A stretch of 64,000 nucleotides of DNA from Dyella thiooxydans (GTDB taxonomy: Bacteria > Pseudomonadota > Gammaproteobacteria > Xanthomonadales > Rhodanobacteraceae), in contig NZ_CP014841.1 of NCBI RefSeq assembly GCF_001641285.1, positions 3,498,501 to 3,562,500 of the forward strand, written 5' to 3'. The position numbers and the translations under genes were made by a program. Below the pieces are notes generated by a model. It made no database searches and was not told the DNA's origin. It saw only the letters and a list, made by a program, of their open reading frames with translations. This document shows, in pieces, positions 29,115 to 38,209 of this stretch (position 1 is its first letter; every line of letters starts with the position of its first letter).

Positions 29115-30290
29115 TCAGAACCGCGCGACCACGCCGCTGAAGTCGACGTCCTTGGCGACGTAGACGTAGATGACGGTGCCCTGGTTGATGGTCACGGTCG
29201 GCGGGCGGTTCGCCGCTTCGCGCACGGCCTGGTTGGCCAGGTTCTGCACGGTGCGGGCGGTATTGCTTTCGAACGGCTCCTGGGTGACGTAGCCGTTGCT
29301 GATGGTGGTGGTGGTCGGGCCGTGCTTGGCGGCCTCGTACTTGAACGCATCGCTGAGCATGCTGATCAGCAGGGCTGCGCCGATGCGGCTGCCCCAGTGC
29401 GCGTCGTACTGGCCGGGCAGGCCGGCGCCGCCCAGGTTGTCGATGCCAGGGCTCTTCATGTTCACGTCGATGCCGGTCGGGGTGATGATGCGGTCCCACA
29501 CCACTTCGACGCGTCGCTGGCTCTGGTTCTTCTGGTACGAGCCCAGGATCTTCGAGCCCTTCGGCAAAAGCAGCGTGTGCCCGTTGAACGAGTACACCGG
29601 CTCGGTCACCAGGCAGGTGCTGTAGCCGGAGATGTCGGAGATGATCCGCGTCTCCAGCACGCAGCGGATATAGGTGCCGCGCTGCATCAGCGTATCCGGC
29701 TTGGTCAGCGGCTGGGCGCTGGTGATCTCCGAATCGGCACTGCCCGGCAGGCCGTTGCCCGCAGAAGGAAGCGCTGCCGGAATCGTCGGCGGCGCGGCCT
29801 CGCCAGCCTCGGCGGCGGCAATGCGGCGCTGGACCAGGCTGGGTTCCTGCGGCGCATGTGCGGCGGGCGTCCGCGGCAACGCGGGTGCGCGCGGCGGCGG
29901 CATCAGGGGAATCGGCTGGGCTGCCGCCACGGGCGCGGGCGCCGGCCGGGGCAGCTGCGGCAGCGCCACCGCCGCGGGAGCTTCGGCGACGGTGACTTTT
30001 TCCTCGCGCATCTTGGGCCGCTCGCGCGGGGTCATCGCGCTCTGGATCATCCAGTAGGCGACCATCAGCAACAGCAGCACGACGGCGGCCAGCAGGAACA
30101 GCGCGCGGCGATTCATGCGCCGCAGTTCCGCGGTACGCAGTTGCGGGGCGCCGGCGTCCAGATCCGGTTCCTCGATGCGCTGCTGGTAGTGGCTGGCGTA
30201 GGGGTTGCCGGCTACCGGATCGTGCCGCGGGTCCGTCGGTGCTTCGTGCCCGTGCTCGTCGCCGGGCTCATGGGGTGTTTGGGCGCTCAC
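29115..30290 (-). CDS. virB10: T4SS core-complex protein VirB10
   Basis: A 391-residue protein with the VirB10 plan: a short cytosolic N terminus, one membrane helix (FLLAAVVLLLLMVAYWMIQ at about residues 62-80), a Pro-rich periplasmic spacer (PAPAPVAAAQPIPLMPPPRAP) and a C-terminal TrbI beta-barrel domain (RCVLETRIISDISGYSTCLV to the end). It spans both membranes. The start is a GTG overlapping the virB9 stop (GTGA), so the order 9-10 is translationally coupled. Confidence 0.94.
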   Translation of the reverse strand: MSAQTPHEPGDEHGHEAPTDPRHDPVAGNPYASHYQQRIEEPDLDAGAPQLRTAELRRMNRRALFLLAAVVLLLLMVAYWMIQSAMTPRERPKMREEKVTVAEAPAAVALPQLPRPAPAPVAAAQPIPLMPPPRAPALPRTPAAHAPQEPSLVQRRIAAAEAGEAAPPTIPAALPSAGNGLPGSADSEITSAQPLTKPDTLMQRGTYIRCVLETRIISDISGYSTCLVTEPVYSFNGHTLLLPKGSKILGSYQKNQSQRRVEVVWDRIITPTGIDVNMKSPGIDNLGGAGLPGQYDAHWGSRIGAALLISMLSDAFKYEAAKHGPTTTTISNGYVTQEPFESNTARTVQNLANQAVREAANRPPTVTINQGTVIYVYVAKDVDFSGVVARF

Positions 30291-31057
30291 TTCTTCACGT
30301 TCCTTCGCAGGCCCACGACGTAGTCGCCGTGCCGGATCACCAGGTAGGCGTAGGTGCCGTGGACGATGATCGTGTTGCCTTCCACGGTGGTGTTCACGAG
30401 CGAGTCCTCGCCGTGCTCTGTCTCGCGCATGAAGACCGCCGGGAAGTCACCGGTCGGGAATGCCTTCATGTCGCTCATGCGGATGTAGGTGAAGCGGCCA
30501 TCGTCGTAGACGTTGACCGGCACCAGCCAGGGCGCCTTCTTCGCGGTGCGTGTGGCGTAGTCGTAGTCGAAGTTGTAGCTGCGCCCCGGCACCAGTGCGG
30601 CACTCTGCGCGGACGCGTTCTCCTGCTGCTTCTTGGCTGCCGCGAAGCTGGTGTCGTCCGGGTACTTGAAGGTGATCTTGTACTGCACGCCGGCACGGCG
30701 CGCCTGGTCCAGCGTCTTCCAGTCGGTGGCCACCACCTTCAGCTCGAAGATGTACGAGTGCGTCGCCGTGCGGACCATCATGTTGGTGTCCACGTCGACG
30801 TTCTTTGGCTTGAGGTAGAAGACGTTGTCGCGTCGGGTCAGCTCCCAGCCGCTGCTGAAGCCGGTGCTGTAGTCGAGGATCTTCTCGCTCGGGCTCAGTT
30901 CGATCTGGGTGGTGATACCCAGTCCGGTACGCACGGGGTAGATGCGGTCTGGCTGGTAGTCGTAGGTCTGCAGCGCCTGGGCCATGGCCAGGGGCATGAC
31001 CAGCAGCAGGACGAGGCCCAGGGCGACGAGTCGTAGTAGGGACGGGCGGCGGCGCAT
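30287..31057 (-). CDS. virB9: T4SS core-complex protein VirB9
   Basis: A 256-residue periplasmic/outer-membrane protein with a signal peptide (LVLLLVMPLAMAQ). The N-terminal domain shows YQPDRIYPVRTGLGITTQIEL and SSGWELTRRDN; the C-terminal CagX domain has NVYDDGRFTYIRM and NTTVEGNTIIVHGTYAYLVIRHGD. It joins VirB7 and VirB10 in the outer-membrane ring. Its ATG overlaps the virB8 stop by one base (TAATG). Confidence 0.94.
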   Translation of the reverse strand: MRRRPSLLRLVALGLVLLLVMPLAMAQALQTYDYQPDRIYPVRTGLGITTQIELSPSEKILDYSTGFSSGWELTRRDNVFYLKPKNVDVDTNMMVRTATHSYIFELKVVATDWKTLDQARRAGVQYKITFKYPDDTSFAAAKKQQENASAQSAALVPGRSYNFDYDYATRTAKKAPWLVPVNVYDDGRFTYIRMSDMKAFPTGDFPAVFMRETEHGEDSLVNTTVEGNTIIVHGTYAYLVIRHGDYVVGLRRNVKK

Positions 31058-31929
31058 TACGGCGTCGCTCCCGTAGCAGGTGTTGCCGTGGAGCCGGCCT
31101 GGGCCGGGCCGGGCGCCGGCCCGCTCGCCGAGGGTGCGGCGGCGGATGGCGCGGCAGGCTCGACCACAGTGGGCGCCGGGGCGGCGGCCACCTCCGGCGG
31201 CGGCGCCGAGGCGTAGTCGTTATCGACGCGGTAGCTGGTGACCCAGAAGCCGAGCGGGTTCTCGATGCGGCTCTGGTCGTCCATCTCCAGGTTCGGCTTG
31301 TAGGTGAACTCCAGCGTCGCGATCTTGTTGTCCATCGGATGCGTCGCGCCGGTGGCCTTGTCGTACAGGCTGCGCTGGAAGCGCACGGTGGCACCGCGTG
31401 GCGGGCGGCCCGGACCGGCGTCGAGCAGGACGATGCTGAGCAGGCGGATACGGATCGCGCGGTCCTTGCCGTACTGCTTGTACAGGCTGTCCGGGTTCTG
31501 CGAGGAGTACTCGGCCATGTATTCGGCCTTTACCCCCGGCGAGGCCATGGTCTGCACCGTCTTCCAGTCGCCCAGGTTCAGCATGGCCAGGTCGTACGAT
31601 TCACGCGCCAGCACGAAGTGGGCGACGTTGCTGCGGTTGATCGCCTCGTTCGCGGTGATGCCGTGCGGGCCGAAGTTGCCGGTCAGGTGGGCCACCGTGG
31701 CGGTGCCGGTATAGGCGTCGGCCATCACCAGGTAGGGCACCTTCTGCTTGAGCGGAAGCATGTAGAAATAGCCGGCGGCGAGGATCAGCGACATGCCGAT
31801 GGCACTGAAAGCCACCATCCAGGCGCGCCGTTCGCTGCGCCGCGCAATGTCGGCGATGCTCAGCTCGAAATTGACCGAGCGGGCGACGGCCTTGTCGATC
31901 GCCGGCGTGGGGGACTTCTTCATGTTCAT
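31057..31929 (-). CDS. virB8: T4SS inner-membrane assembly protein VirB8
   Basis: About 290 residues. A cytosolic N terminus precedes one membrane helix (MVAFSAIGMSLILAAGYFYML, about residues 38-58), then the NTF2-like periplasmic domain with VPYLVMADAYTGTATVAHL, YDLAMLNLGDWKTV and EFTYKPNLEMDDQSRIENPLG. The C-terminal 60 residues form an Ala/Pro-rich tail, longer than in most VirB8. ATG 31929 has GGAAG upstream; the longer frame from 32007 overlaps virB7. It interacts with most other components at the inner membrane. Confidence 0.92.
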   Translation of the reverse strand: MNMKKSPTPAIDKAVARSVNFELSIADIARRSERRAWMVAFSAIGMSLILAAGYFYMLPLKQKVPYLVMADAYTGTATVAHLTGNFGPHGITANEAINRSNVAHFVLARESYDLAMLNLGDWKTVQTMASPGVKAEYMAEYSSQNPDSLYKQYGKDRAIRIRLLSIVLLDAGPGRPPRGATVRFQRSLYDKATGATHPMDNKIATLEFTYKPNLEMDDQSRIENPLGFWVTSYRVDNDYASAPPPEVAAAPAPTVVEPAAPSAAAPSASGPAPGPAQAGSTATPATGATP

Positions 31930-31969
31930 CGCGGGGCTTCCGTGGTCGTGCGGCGGTGGCGCGGCGGCA

Positions 31970-32506
31970 TCATGGGCGTGCTCCCGTCGCCGGCGCGGAC
32001 GCTGCACCGCCGGCGGCAGCGCGGACCAGGATCCGCCGTGGCTGGCCGACGACCTGTACGCCCTGGGCGGCGTAGATCCTGCTCAGCTCCTCGGTGGCCT
32101 GCGCCAGGTCCGCCGTGTGGATGTCCGACACCGGTCGATACAGGGTGACGTCGTAGCCCAGTTCGTAATCCAGCGTGCGACCGGTGTCCTTCGCCCAGCG
32201 CTCGAGCATCGTGCGCAGCGTTTCATCCAGCGGGGCGGCGAAGAAGGTGTACGGCTGCTCCAGCGGAATCTCGGTGGGCCGGGCCTGGAACCGGTTGACC
32301 GGTTTCCACGAGCCACGGAAGTCGCGCGCCGGCTGGGTGCCACACCCGGCCAGGGCGAGCGCAGCGAGGACCAGCAGTCCAGCGAGCGCATGCCGCTTGC
32401 CGCGGGCTCGCCGTGAGGCGCTGGCCGCGACGCGCGGCTCGGCGCGCGTGTGCGTTGCGATGGAAGAGAGTGTGGGCCCCGCGTGGGGCTCGATGTTCAA
32501 GCGCAT
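31970..32506 (-). CDS. virB7: T4SS lipoprotein VirB7 with C-terminal N0 domain
   Basis: A 178-residue lipoprotein. The lipobox LALAGC places the lipidated cysteine at about residue 55, after an unusually long n-region; no later ATG, GTG or TTG in frame before the hydrophobic core gives a shorter signal, and AGGA lies before the ATG. The mature part begins CGTQPARDFRGSWKPVNRF and then forms a secretin-like N0 domain (PLDETLRTMLERWAKDTG, ELSRIYAAQGVQVV). This domain is the hallmark of VirB7 in Xanthomonas-type killing systems and forms an outer ring on the core complex. It is the first gene of the virB7-B6 run. Confidence 0.9.
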   Translation of the reverse strand: MRLNIEPHAGPTLSSIATHTRAEPRVAASASRRARGKRHALAGLLVLAALALAGCGTQPARDFRGSWKPVNRFQARPTEIPLEQPYTFFAAPLDETLRTMLERWAKDTGRTLDYELGYDVTLYRPVSDIHTADLAQATEELSRIYAAQGVQVVGQPRRILVRAAAGGAASAPATGARP

Positions 32507-33236
32507 CCTGCGTTCCTGCCTGGCGTGCCGGGGTGTCCGGCCGTGTCAAAACGATCCGTGTGTCCCGAGGGTTGCGATCGACGGACAAGACTCGTCCGCG
32601 TCGCAGGCTGGTGCGACGGCAGACGGATATCGGGGAAACGGTGGCTGCGTGCCACCGGGACGTGCTGCCCGTTCCATGGCGATCCTTGGCTCTTGCTCGC
32701 GGGAGTTGCTTCCTGCGACGTGCTCCTTGCTCATCGGTGCCGGATGCGCATCGCCTGTTCGCGGCGATTCGGAGTACGCCCTCTGTGGATGGCTCGACCA
32801 TCCGCGGCAAAGTTTTGCCAAAAGCGGCGTGCCCTGCCAATAGGAAAATCCTGCTTGAAAAATTCCCGGGCGTGCGCTGAACCCACTTCCATTCGATCGT
32901 TTGATCGATCGGTCGCAGGCCGTGGGCGGAAGCACCGACATCTGCTTGTCACGTGCGGCGCAGCGCTTGTGCGACAAGGGCTGGCAGGTGGCGCAGGGCA
33001 TCCGGAAAAGCGCGTGGTGGCGCGAGCCACGGCCCGCTTTCGCACGTTTTGTTGCAGCGCTGATTTGTGCGTCCCGTCACGTCTTCGACGGCCCCGTGGA
33101 TGTCCGGAACGACGCGGGGCGGATTCTCGATTTTGCGATCGGTCTCACATCTGACGTGTCGGTCGAGCGGCCGTTCGGGCGCAAAAAACGAGGCATCGAC
33201 TGATTCGGTGTCAGCTTCTTCCTACACGCGGACGCG
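32507..33236 (-). promoter_or_regulatory. 730-base leader/promoter region of the virB operon
   Basis: No open frame here has a ribosome site or family resemblance, and GC is lower than in the flanking genes. It must contain the promoter of virB7-B6, probably with a long 5' leader. In Xanthomonas the equivalent leader has been reported to be under CsrA-type control; whether that applies here cannot be told by eye. One clear palindrome lies at 32806-32819. Confidence 0.5.
32806..32819. promoter_or_regulatory. Perfect palindrome GGCAAA-GT-TTTGCC in the virB leader
   Basis: Six-base arms around two bases, flanked by CCGC and GCGG that extend the dyad with a gap. It lies 300 bases upstream of virB7. 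It could be a repressor operator or a leader hairpin. Confidence 0.4.
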
Positions 33237-34922
33237 TCACACGGTGAGCTCGGGAATCGTCACCTTCGGCAGCAGCCGCGAGGTGAAGTGTTTGTCCTGG
33301 TAGTAGCGGATCTTGTCGCACTTCACCGGGTGCGGGATGCCCTCGTAGAAGAAGACTTCCTTGCCCGTGCCCATCGCCTTGAGTTCCTGCGGCAGCATCA
33401 GCGCCCGCCGTTCCTCGGTGTGGCTGCGCGAGACGTCGGCACGGGTGCGGCCGCGGGTGACGTTCTGCTTGCGCACCGTGGTGTAGCCGAGCATCTCCGA
33501 ATAGTCGTTGGCGTCCTGCTGCTCGCGCGGCGCGTAGACGATCTGCAGCGCGTGGTTCGTGATCATCGTGCGCGAGATGTCCTTGCCGTAGGTCGCGTCC
33601 AGCTGGGCCATGCTCTGGATGATCGGCAGCAGACGGATGTTGTATCCGGCCATGTACGACACCGCCGAAGCGATGATCTCGACCCGGCCGATCGAGGTGA
33701 ACTCGTCCATCAGCAGCAGGCACTGGTGCTTCAGCGCCGGATTGTTCTGCGGCAGCTCGCGGGTGTTGAGGTTGATCAGCTGGCTGAAGAACAGGTTCAC
33801 GATCAGCCGGCTCTCGGCCAGCTTGTTCGGCTGGATGCCGATGTAGATGGTCATCCTCTTCTTGCGTACGTCGGTGAGCAGGAAGTCGTCGGCGCTGGTG
33901 GCCGCATCGAGTACCGGATTGATCCACGCGTTGAGCGGCTCCTTGAAGGTGCCCAGGATCGAGGCGAAGGTCTCCGCCGCCTGCGACAGCAGGTTGGCGA
34001 AGGCGGACTTCGCGTTGGCGCCGAGGAACGGCTGCTGCGCGAGCTGCTGGTAGAACGCCTTCAGCTCGGTGCCGTCGCCTGAGGACAACCGGTAGATCTC
34101 GCCGAGCGTGGGCTTCGTGCGCAGCGAGGCCGGCACGCCGCGCCGTTCGGTGTCGTCCCAGGCCTCGAACAGGAACAGCGCGAAGGCCATGAACGCGTTG
34201 CGTGCCTGGCTGACCCAGAATTTCTGGTCATCGGCACCGTCCGGGTAGAGCATCGCGGCAATGCTCATCAGGTCCGAAACGCGAAACGCCGGGTCCTTGG
34301 AGACGTAGCTGAGCGGATTCCAGCGGTGCGTGCGGCGGTCCTCCGCGAACGGGTTGAGCAGGAACACCTCCTGCCCCTGCGCGGCGCGCCAGCCGCTGGT
34401 GAGTTCGTAGTTCTCCTGCTTGATGTCCAGCACCACCACCGACTCGCGGTACTCCAGCAGGTTGGGGATGACCACACCCACGCCCTTGCCCGAACGGGTG
34501 GGCGCGGCGAGGATCACGAACTGCTGGCCGCTGAGACGCACCAGCCGGCCGTGGAACTTGCCGACCAGGATGCCGTCATCGGCCGGCTTGAACAGCCCGT
34601 GGCTGGACAGCTCGCCGCCCTTGGCGAAGCGTGCGTCGCCGTGCAGGGAGGGCCGCTTCGACCGCAACAGGAAATAGAGCGCGACCAGCCAGAGCAGCAG
34701 TGGCAACCCGAACCCGAGCCAGCCGGCTGCTTGGATGCGACCGGCATAGGGCTGCACCTGCGGCAGGTGCAGGGCCCGTACGTAGGTGAAGTAAGTGTTC
34801 CAGCGCAGCGACTGCGTGCCCAACTCGAGAAAACGCAGCGTCAGCCAGCCCGACAATCCATCGCCCGCGGCCAGGGCGGCCACGCCGAGCGCCGCCGCCG
34901 TCCATACCTTTCCCTTGTGCAT
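33237..34922 (-). CDS. virD4: T4SS coupling ATPase VirD4
   Basis: A 561-residue type IV coupling protein. Two N-terminal membrane segments (WTAAALGVAALAAGDGLSGW and AGWLGFGLPLLLWLVALYFLL) precede the TraG-like ATPase with Walker A APTRSGKG at about residue 138, VVVLDIKQENYELTSG and Walker B CLLLMDEFTSIGR at about 402. In X-type systems VirD4 binds the XVIPCD tails of effectors. It is the most upstream T4SS gene, 119 bases after fdsD on the same strand, so it could also receive readthrough from the formate operon. Confidence 0.93.
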   Translation of the reverse strand: MHKGKVWTAAALGVAALAAGDGLSGWLTLRFLELGTQSLRWNTYFTYVRALHLPQVQPYAGRIQAAGWLGFGLPLLLWLVALYFLLRSKRPSLHGDARFAKGGELSSHGLFKPADDGILVGKFHGRLVRLSGQQFVILAAPTRSGKGVGVVIPNLLEYRESVVVLDIKQENYELTSGWRAAQGQEVFLLNPFAEDRRTHRWNPLSYVSKDPAFRVSDLMSIAAMLYPDGADDQKFWVSQARNAFMAFALFLFEAWDDTERRGVPASLRTKPTLGEIYRLSSGDGTELKAFYQQLAQQPFLGANAKSAFANLLSQAAETFASILGTFKEPLNAWINPVLDAATSADDFLLTDVRKKRMTIYIGIQPNKLAESRLIVNLFFSQLINLNTRELPQNNPALKHQCLLLMDEFTSIGRVEIIASAVSYMAGYNIRLLPIIQSMAQLDATYGKDISRTMITNHALQIVYAPREQQDANDYSEMLGYTTVRKQNVTRGRTRADVSRSHTEERRALMLPQELKAMGTGKEVFFYEGIPHPVKCDKIRYYQDKHFTSRLLPKVTIPELTV

Positions 34923-35041
34923 GCCATCCCGTCCTTGGTGTGGAGCCGCGATGGTAAGCCACGGAAAACGCCAAGCCGAGCCCGCTGCCCACGCGGATTC
35001 GTGTAGGCCGGGTCTGTGTCACATCTCCGGGTGGAGCGGTT

Positions 35042-35272
35042 TCAGGCGGCCGCGGTCTGCAGCGAGGCGAGCTTCTGCACGGCTTCCTTCGCCATCGGCT
35101 CCAGGCCCTCACCGCCGGCCTCCAGGTGGGCGATGATCTGCTTGCGCATCACCGGGTCCCAGAACTTCTTCAGGTGGTCGGCGATGCCGGCCACGCCGGC
35201 GGCGTGGTCCGGTTCGGCGGCGAAGTAGTTCGCGATGTCGTTGACCATCCGGGTGAGGGTGTCGATGTTCAT
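35042..35272 (-). CDS. fdsD: Formate dehydrogenase delta subunit
   Basis: A 76-residue protein with the FdsD signature: MNIDTLTRMVNDIANYFAA, then GIADHLKKFWDPVMRKQIIAHLEAGG. FdsD is a small protein needed for activity or stability of soluble NAD-linked formate dehydrogenases. It follows fdsA by 25 bases as the last gene of the operon; the usual fdsC (FdhD-like sulfurtransferase) between them is absent. Confidence 0.9.
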   Translation of the reverse strand: MNIDTLTRMVNDIANYFAAEPDHAAGVAGIADHLKKFWDPVMRKQIIAHLEAGGEGLEPMAKEAVQKLASLQTAAA

Positions 35273-35297
35273 CGTGGCGTGATCCTGTATCCGGACG

Positions 35298-38183
35298 TCA
35301 GCGGTCGGCGGTTTCGGCCGCCCTGAGCAGGTCCTGCTGCTGCTGGTCGAAGCTCTGGAAACGCTTCTGCCAGGCCGAGGGCTGGTTCACCTTGATCACC
35401 TGCACCGCGGTGACCTTGTACTCCGGGCAGTTGGTGGCCCAGTCGGAATTGTCGGTGGTGATCACGTTGGCGCCCGAACCCGGGAAGTGGAACGTGGTGT
35501 AGACCACGCCCGGCTGCATGCGGTCGGCGATCTTGGCGCGCAGCACGGTCTCGCCGCTGCGGCTGGAGATGCCGACCCAGTCGCCGTCGTTGATGCCGCG
35601 CTCCTCGGCGTCGTGCGGGTGGATCTCCAGCCGGTCCTCCTCGTGCCACATGGAGTTTTCCGTGCGGCGGGTCTGCGCGCCCACGTTGTACTGGCTGAGG
35701 ATGCGGCCGGTGGTGAGGATCAGCGGGTGCTCGGCGTTGACCTTCTCACGAGTGGGCACGTACTCGGTGAGCATGAAGCGGCCCTTGCCGCGCACGAACT
35801 CGTCGACGTGCATCACCGGTGTGCCGTCCGGGTGCTCGTCGTTGCACGGCCACTGGATCGAGCCGAGCTGGTCGATCCGGGCGAAGCTGACGCCGTGGAA
35901 GGTCGGGGTGAGCGCGGCGATCTCGTCCATGATCTCGGACGGGTGGCTGTAGTTCATCGGGTAGCCCATCGCCTGCGCCAGCTTCTGGGTGATCTCCCAG
36001 TCGGCGTAGCCGGACAGCGGCTTCATCACCTTGCGCACGCGCGAGATGCGGCGCTCGGCGTTGGTGAAGGTGCCGTCCTTCTCCAGGAACGAGCTGCCCG
36101 GCAGGAACACGTGGGCGTACTTGGCCGTCTCGTTGAGGAACAGGTCCTGCACCACCACGCACTCCATCGCGCCGAGCGCGGCGGTGACGTGCTGGGTGTC
36201 CGGGTCGGACTGGGCGATGTCCTCGCCCTCGACGTACAGGCCGAGGAAGCTGCCGTCCAGCGCGGCCTCGAACATGTTGGGGATGCGCAGGCCGGGCTCG
36301 TCCAGCAGCGGCACGCCCCAGGCCTTCTCGAACAGCTGGCGGGTGGCGGTGTCGCCGACGTGGCGGTAGCCGGGGAACTCGTGCGGGAACGAGCCCATGT
36401 CGCACGAGCCCTGCACGTTGTTCTGGCCGCGCAGCGGGTTCACGCCCACGCCCTCGCGGCCGATGTTGCCGGTGGCCATGGCCAGATTGGCGATGCCCAT
36501 CACCGCGGTGGAGCCCTGCGCGTGTTCGGTGACGCCCAGGCCGTAGTAGATCGCGCCGTTGCCGCCGGTGGCGTACAGCCGCGCGGCGCCGCGCACCAGC
36601 GCGGCGGGCACGCCGGTGGTCGCTTCCATCGCCTCGGGGCTGTACTTTTCCTGCGAGACGAAATCCTTCCAGCGCTGGAAGGCGTCCGGCTCGCAGCGGG
36701 CGGCGACGAAGTCGTCCTTCACCAGCCCCTCGGTGACGATCACGTGGGCCAGCGTGTTGAGCACGGCGACGTTGGTGCCGGGCTTGAGCTTGAGGTGGAA
36801 GTCCGCCTTGATGTGCGGCGAGCGCACCAGGTCGATGCGGCGCGGGTCGACCACGATCAGTTTGGCGCCCTGGCGCAGGCGCTGCTTCATCTGCGAGCCG
36901 AACACCGGGTGCGCGTCGGTAGGGTTGGCACCGATCACCAGCACCACGTCGGTGGCGCGGATCGAGTCGAAGTCCTGGGTGCCGGCCGACTCGCCCAGGG
37001 TGGACTTCAGGCCGTAGCCGGTCGGCGAGTGGCAGACGCGGGCGCAGGTGTCCACGTTGTTGTTGCCGAAGCCGGCGCGCACCAGCTTCTGCACCAGGTA
37101 GGTCTCCTCGTTGGTGCAGCGCGAGGAGGTGATGCCGCCGACGGCGTGCTTGCCGTATTTCGCCTGGATGCGCTTGAACTCGCTGGCGGTGTAGGCGAAG
37201 GCTTCCTCCCAGCTCACCACCTGCCACGGGTCGGAGATCTTCTTGCGGATCATCGGCGTGGTGATGCGGTCCGGATGGCTAGCGTAGCCGATCGCGAAGC
37301 GGCCCTTGACGCAGGAGTGGCCGTGGTTCGCCTGGCCGTCCTGGTTCGGCACCATGCGCACGATCTCCTCGCCCTTCATCTCGGCGCGGAAGCTGCAGCC
37401 CACGCCGCAGTAGGCACAGGTGGTGGTGACGCTGTGTTCGGCCTGGCCGCGCTCGATCAGGGTGTTCTCGCTGAGCGTGGCGGTGGGGCAGGCCTGCACG
37501 CAGGCGCCGCAGGAGACGCACTCGGAGTCGAGGAAGTTCTCGTCCTGGCTGGGCGACACCTTGGAATCGAAGCCGCGGCCCTGGATGGTCAGCGCGAAGG
37601 TGCCCTGCACCTCGTCGCAGGCGCGCACGCAGCGCGAGCAGACGATGCACTTGGATGGATCGAAGGTGAAGTAAGGGGTGGAGGTGTCCTTGGCCACGAA
37701 CAGCGGGTTGGCCGAGCCGTCGGACTGCTTGGCGTAGACGTGGTTGGCGCCGTCGTAGCCGTAGCGCACCTCGCGCAGGCCGACCACGCCGGCCATGTCC
37801 TGCAGCTCGCAGTGGCCGTTGGCCGGGCAGGTGAGGCAGTCCAGCGGATGGTCGGAGATGTACAGCTCCATCACGCCGCGGCGGATCTCGGCCAGCTTCG
37901 GCGTCTGCGTGGCGACCTTCATGCCTTCGGTTACCGGCGTGGTGCACGAGGCCGGATAGCCTTTGCGGCCCTCGATCTCCACCAGGCACAGCCGGCACGA
38001 ACCGAACGCGTCGAGCATCTCGGTGGCGCACAGCTTGGGGATGGCGATGCCGGCCAGCGAGGCCGCGCGCATCACCGAGGTGCCTTCCGGCACCGCGATC
38101 GAACGGCCGTCGATCTCCAGCGAGACGGTCTTCGTGGACGCGGCGGCCGGGGTGCCGCGGTCGATTTCGACGATGGAAAGCAT
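35298..38183 (-). CDS. fdsA: NAD-dependent formate dehydrogenase alpha subunit (Mo-bis-PGD)
   Basis: A 961-residue catalytic subunit. In order it has a 2Fe-2S ferredoxin domain (CRLCLVEIEGRKGYPASC, about residues 64-81), a His/Cys cluster (CLTCPANGHCELQ), two 4Fe-4S clusters (CIVCSRCVRACDE and CVSCGACVQACPTATL), the 4Fe-4S of the molybdopterin domain (TTCAYCGVGC, about 255) and the active-site Cys-His in CARVCHSPTGYG at about residue 380. This is the FdsA/FdhF2 layout, with electrons passing to FdsBG and NAD. ATG 38183 has GGAGG upstream; the longer frame runs into fdsB and is a shadow. Confidence 0.95.
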   Translation of the reverse strand: MLSIVEIDRGTPAAASTKTVSLEIDGRSIAVPEGTSVMRAASLAGIAIPKLCATEMLDAFGSCRLCLVEIEGRKGYPASCTTPVTEGMKVATQTPKLAEIRRGVMELYISDHPLDCLTCPANGHCELQDMAGVVGLREVRYGYDGANHVYAKQSDGSANPLFVAKDTSTPYFTFDPSKCIVCSRCVRACDEVQGTFALTIQGRGFDSKVSPSQDENFLDSECVSCGACVQACPTATLSENTLIERGQAEHSVTTTCAYCGVGCSFRAEMKGEEIVRMVPNQDGQANHGHSCVKGRFAIGYASHPDRITTPMIRKKISDPWQVVSWEEAFAYTASEFKRIQAKYGKHAVGGITSSRCTNEETYLVQKLVRAGFGNNNVDTCARVCHSPTGYGLKSTLGESAGTQDFDSIRATDVVLVIGANPTDAHPVFGSQMKQRLRQGAKLIVVDPRRIDLVRSPHIKADFHLKLKPGTNVAVLNTLAHVIVTEGLVKDDFVAARCEPDAFQRWKDFVSQEKYSPEAMEATTGVPAALVRGAARLYATGGNGAIYYGLGVTEHAQGSTAVMGIANLAMATGNIGREGVGVNPLRGQNNVQGSCDMGSFPHEFPGYRHVGDTATRQLFEKAWGVPLLDEPGLRIPNMFEAALDGSFLGLYVEGEDIAQSDPDTQHVTAALGAMECVVVQDLFLNETAKYAHVFLPGSSFLEKDGTFTNAERRISRVRKVMKPLSGYADWEITQKLAQAMGYPMNYSHPSEIMDEIAALTPTFHGVSFARIDQLGSIQWPCNDEHPDGTPVMHVDEFVRGKGRFMLTEYVPTREKVNAEHPLILTTGRILSQYNVGAQTRRTENSMWHEEDRLEIHPHDAEERGINDGDWVGISSRSGETVLRAKIADRMQPGVVYTTFHFPGSGANVITTDNSDWATNCPEYKVTAVQVIKVNQPSAWQKRFQSFDQQQQDLLRAAETADR

Positions 38184-38209
38184 GGGGGAACCTCCAGCGC
38201 GCGGTGCCG

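Noticed and set aside
32546..33001. 151-codon minus-strand frame in the virB7 leader
   Set aside because: No ribosome site, no hydrophobic or domain pattern, many rare residues; treated as non-coding.
20594..34922. Integrative conjugative element
   Set aside because: TrbM-like and virB genes suggested conjugation, but there is no relaxase, integrase, att repeat or tRNA junction, and VirB7 is of the killing type.
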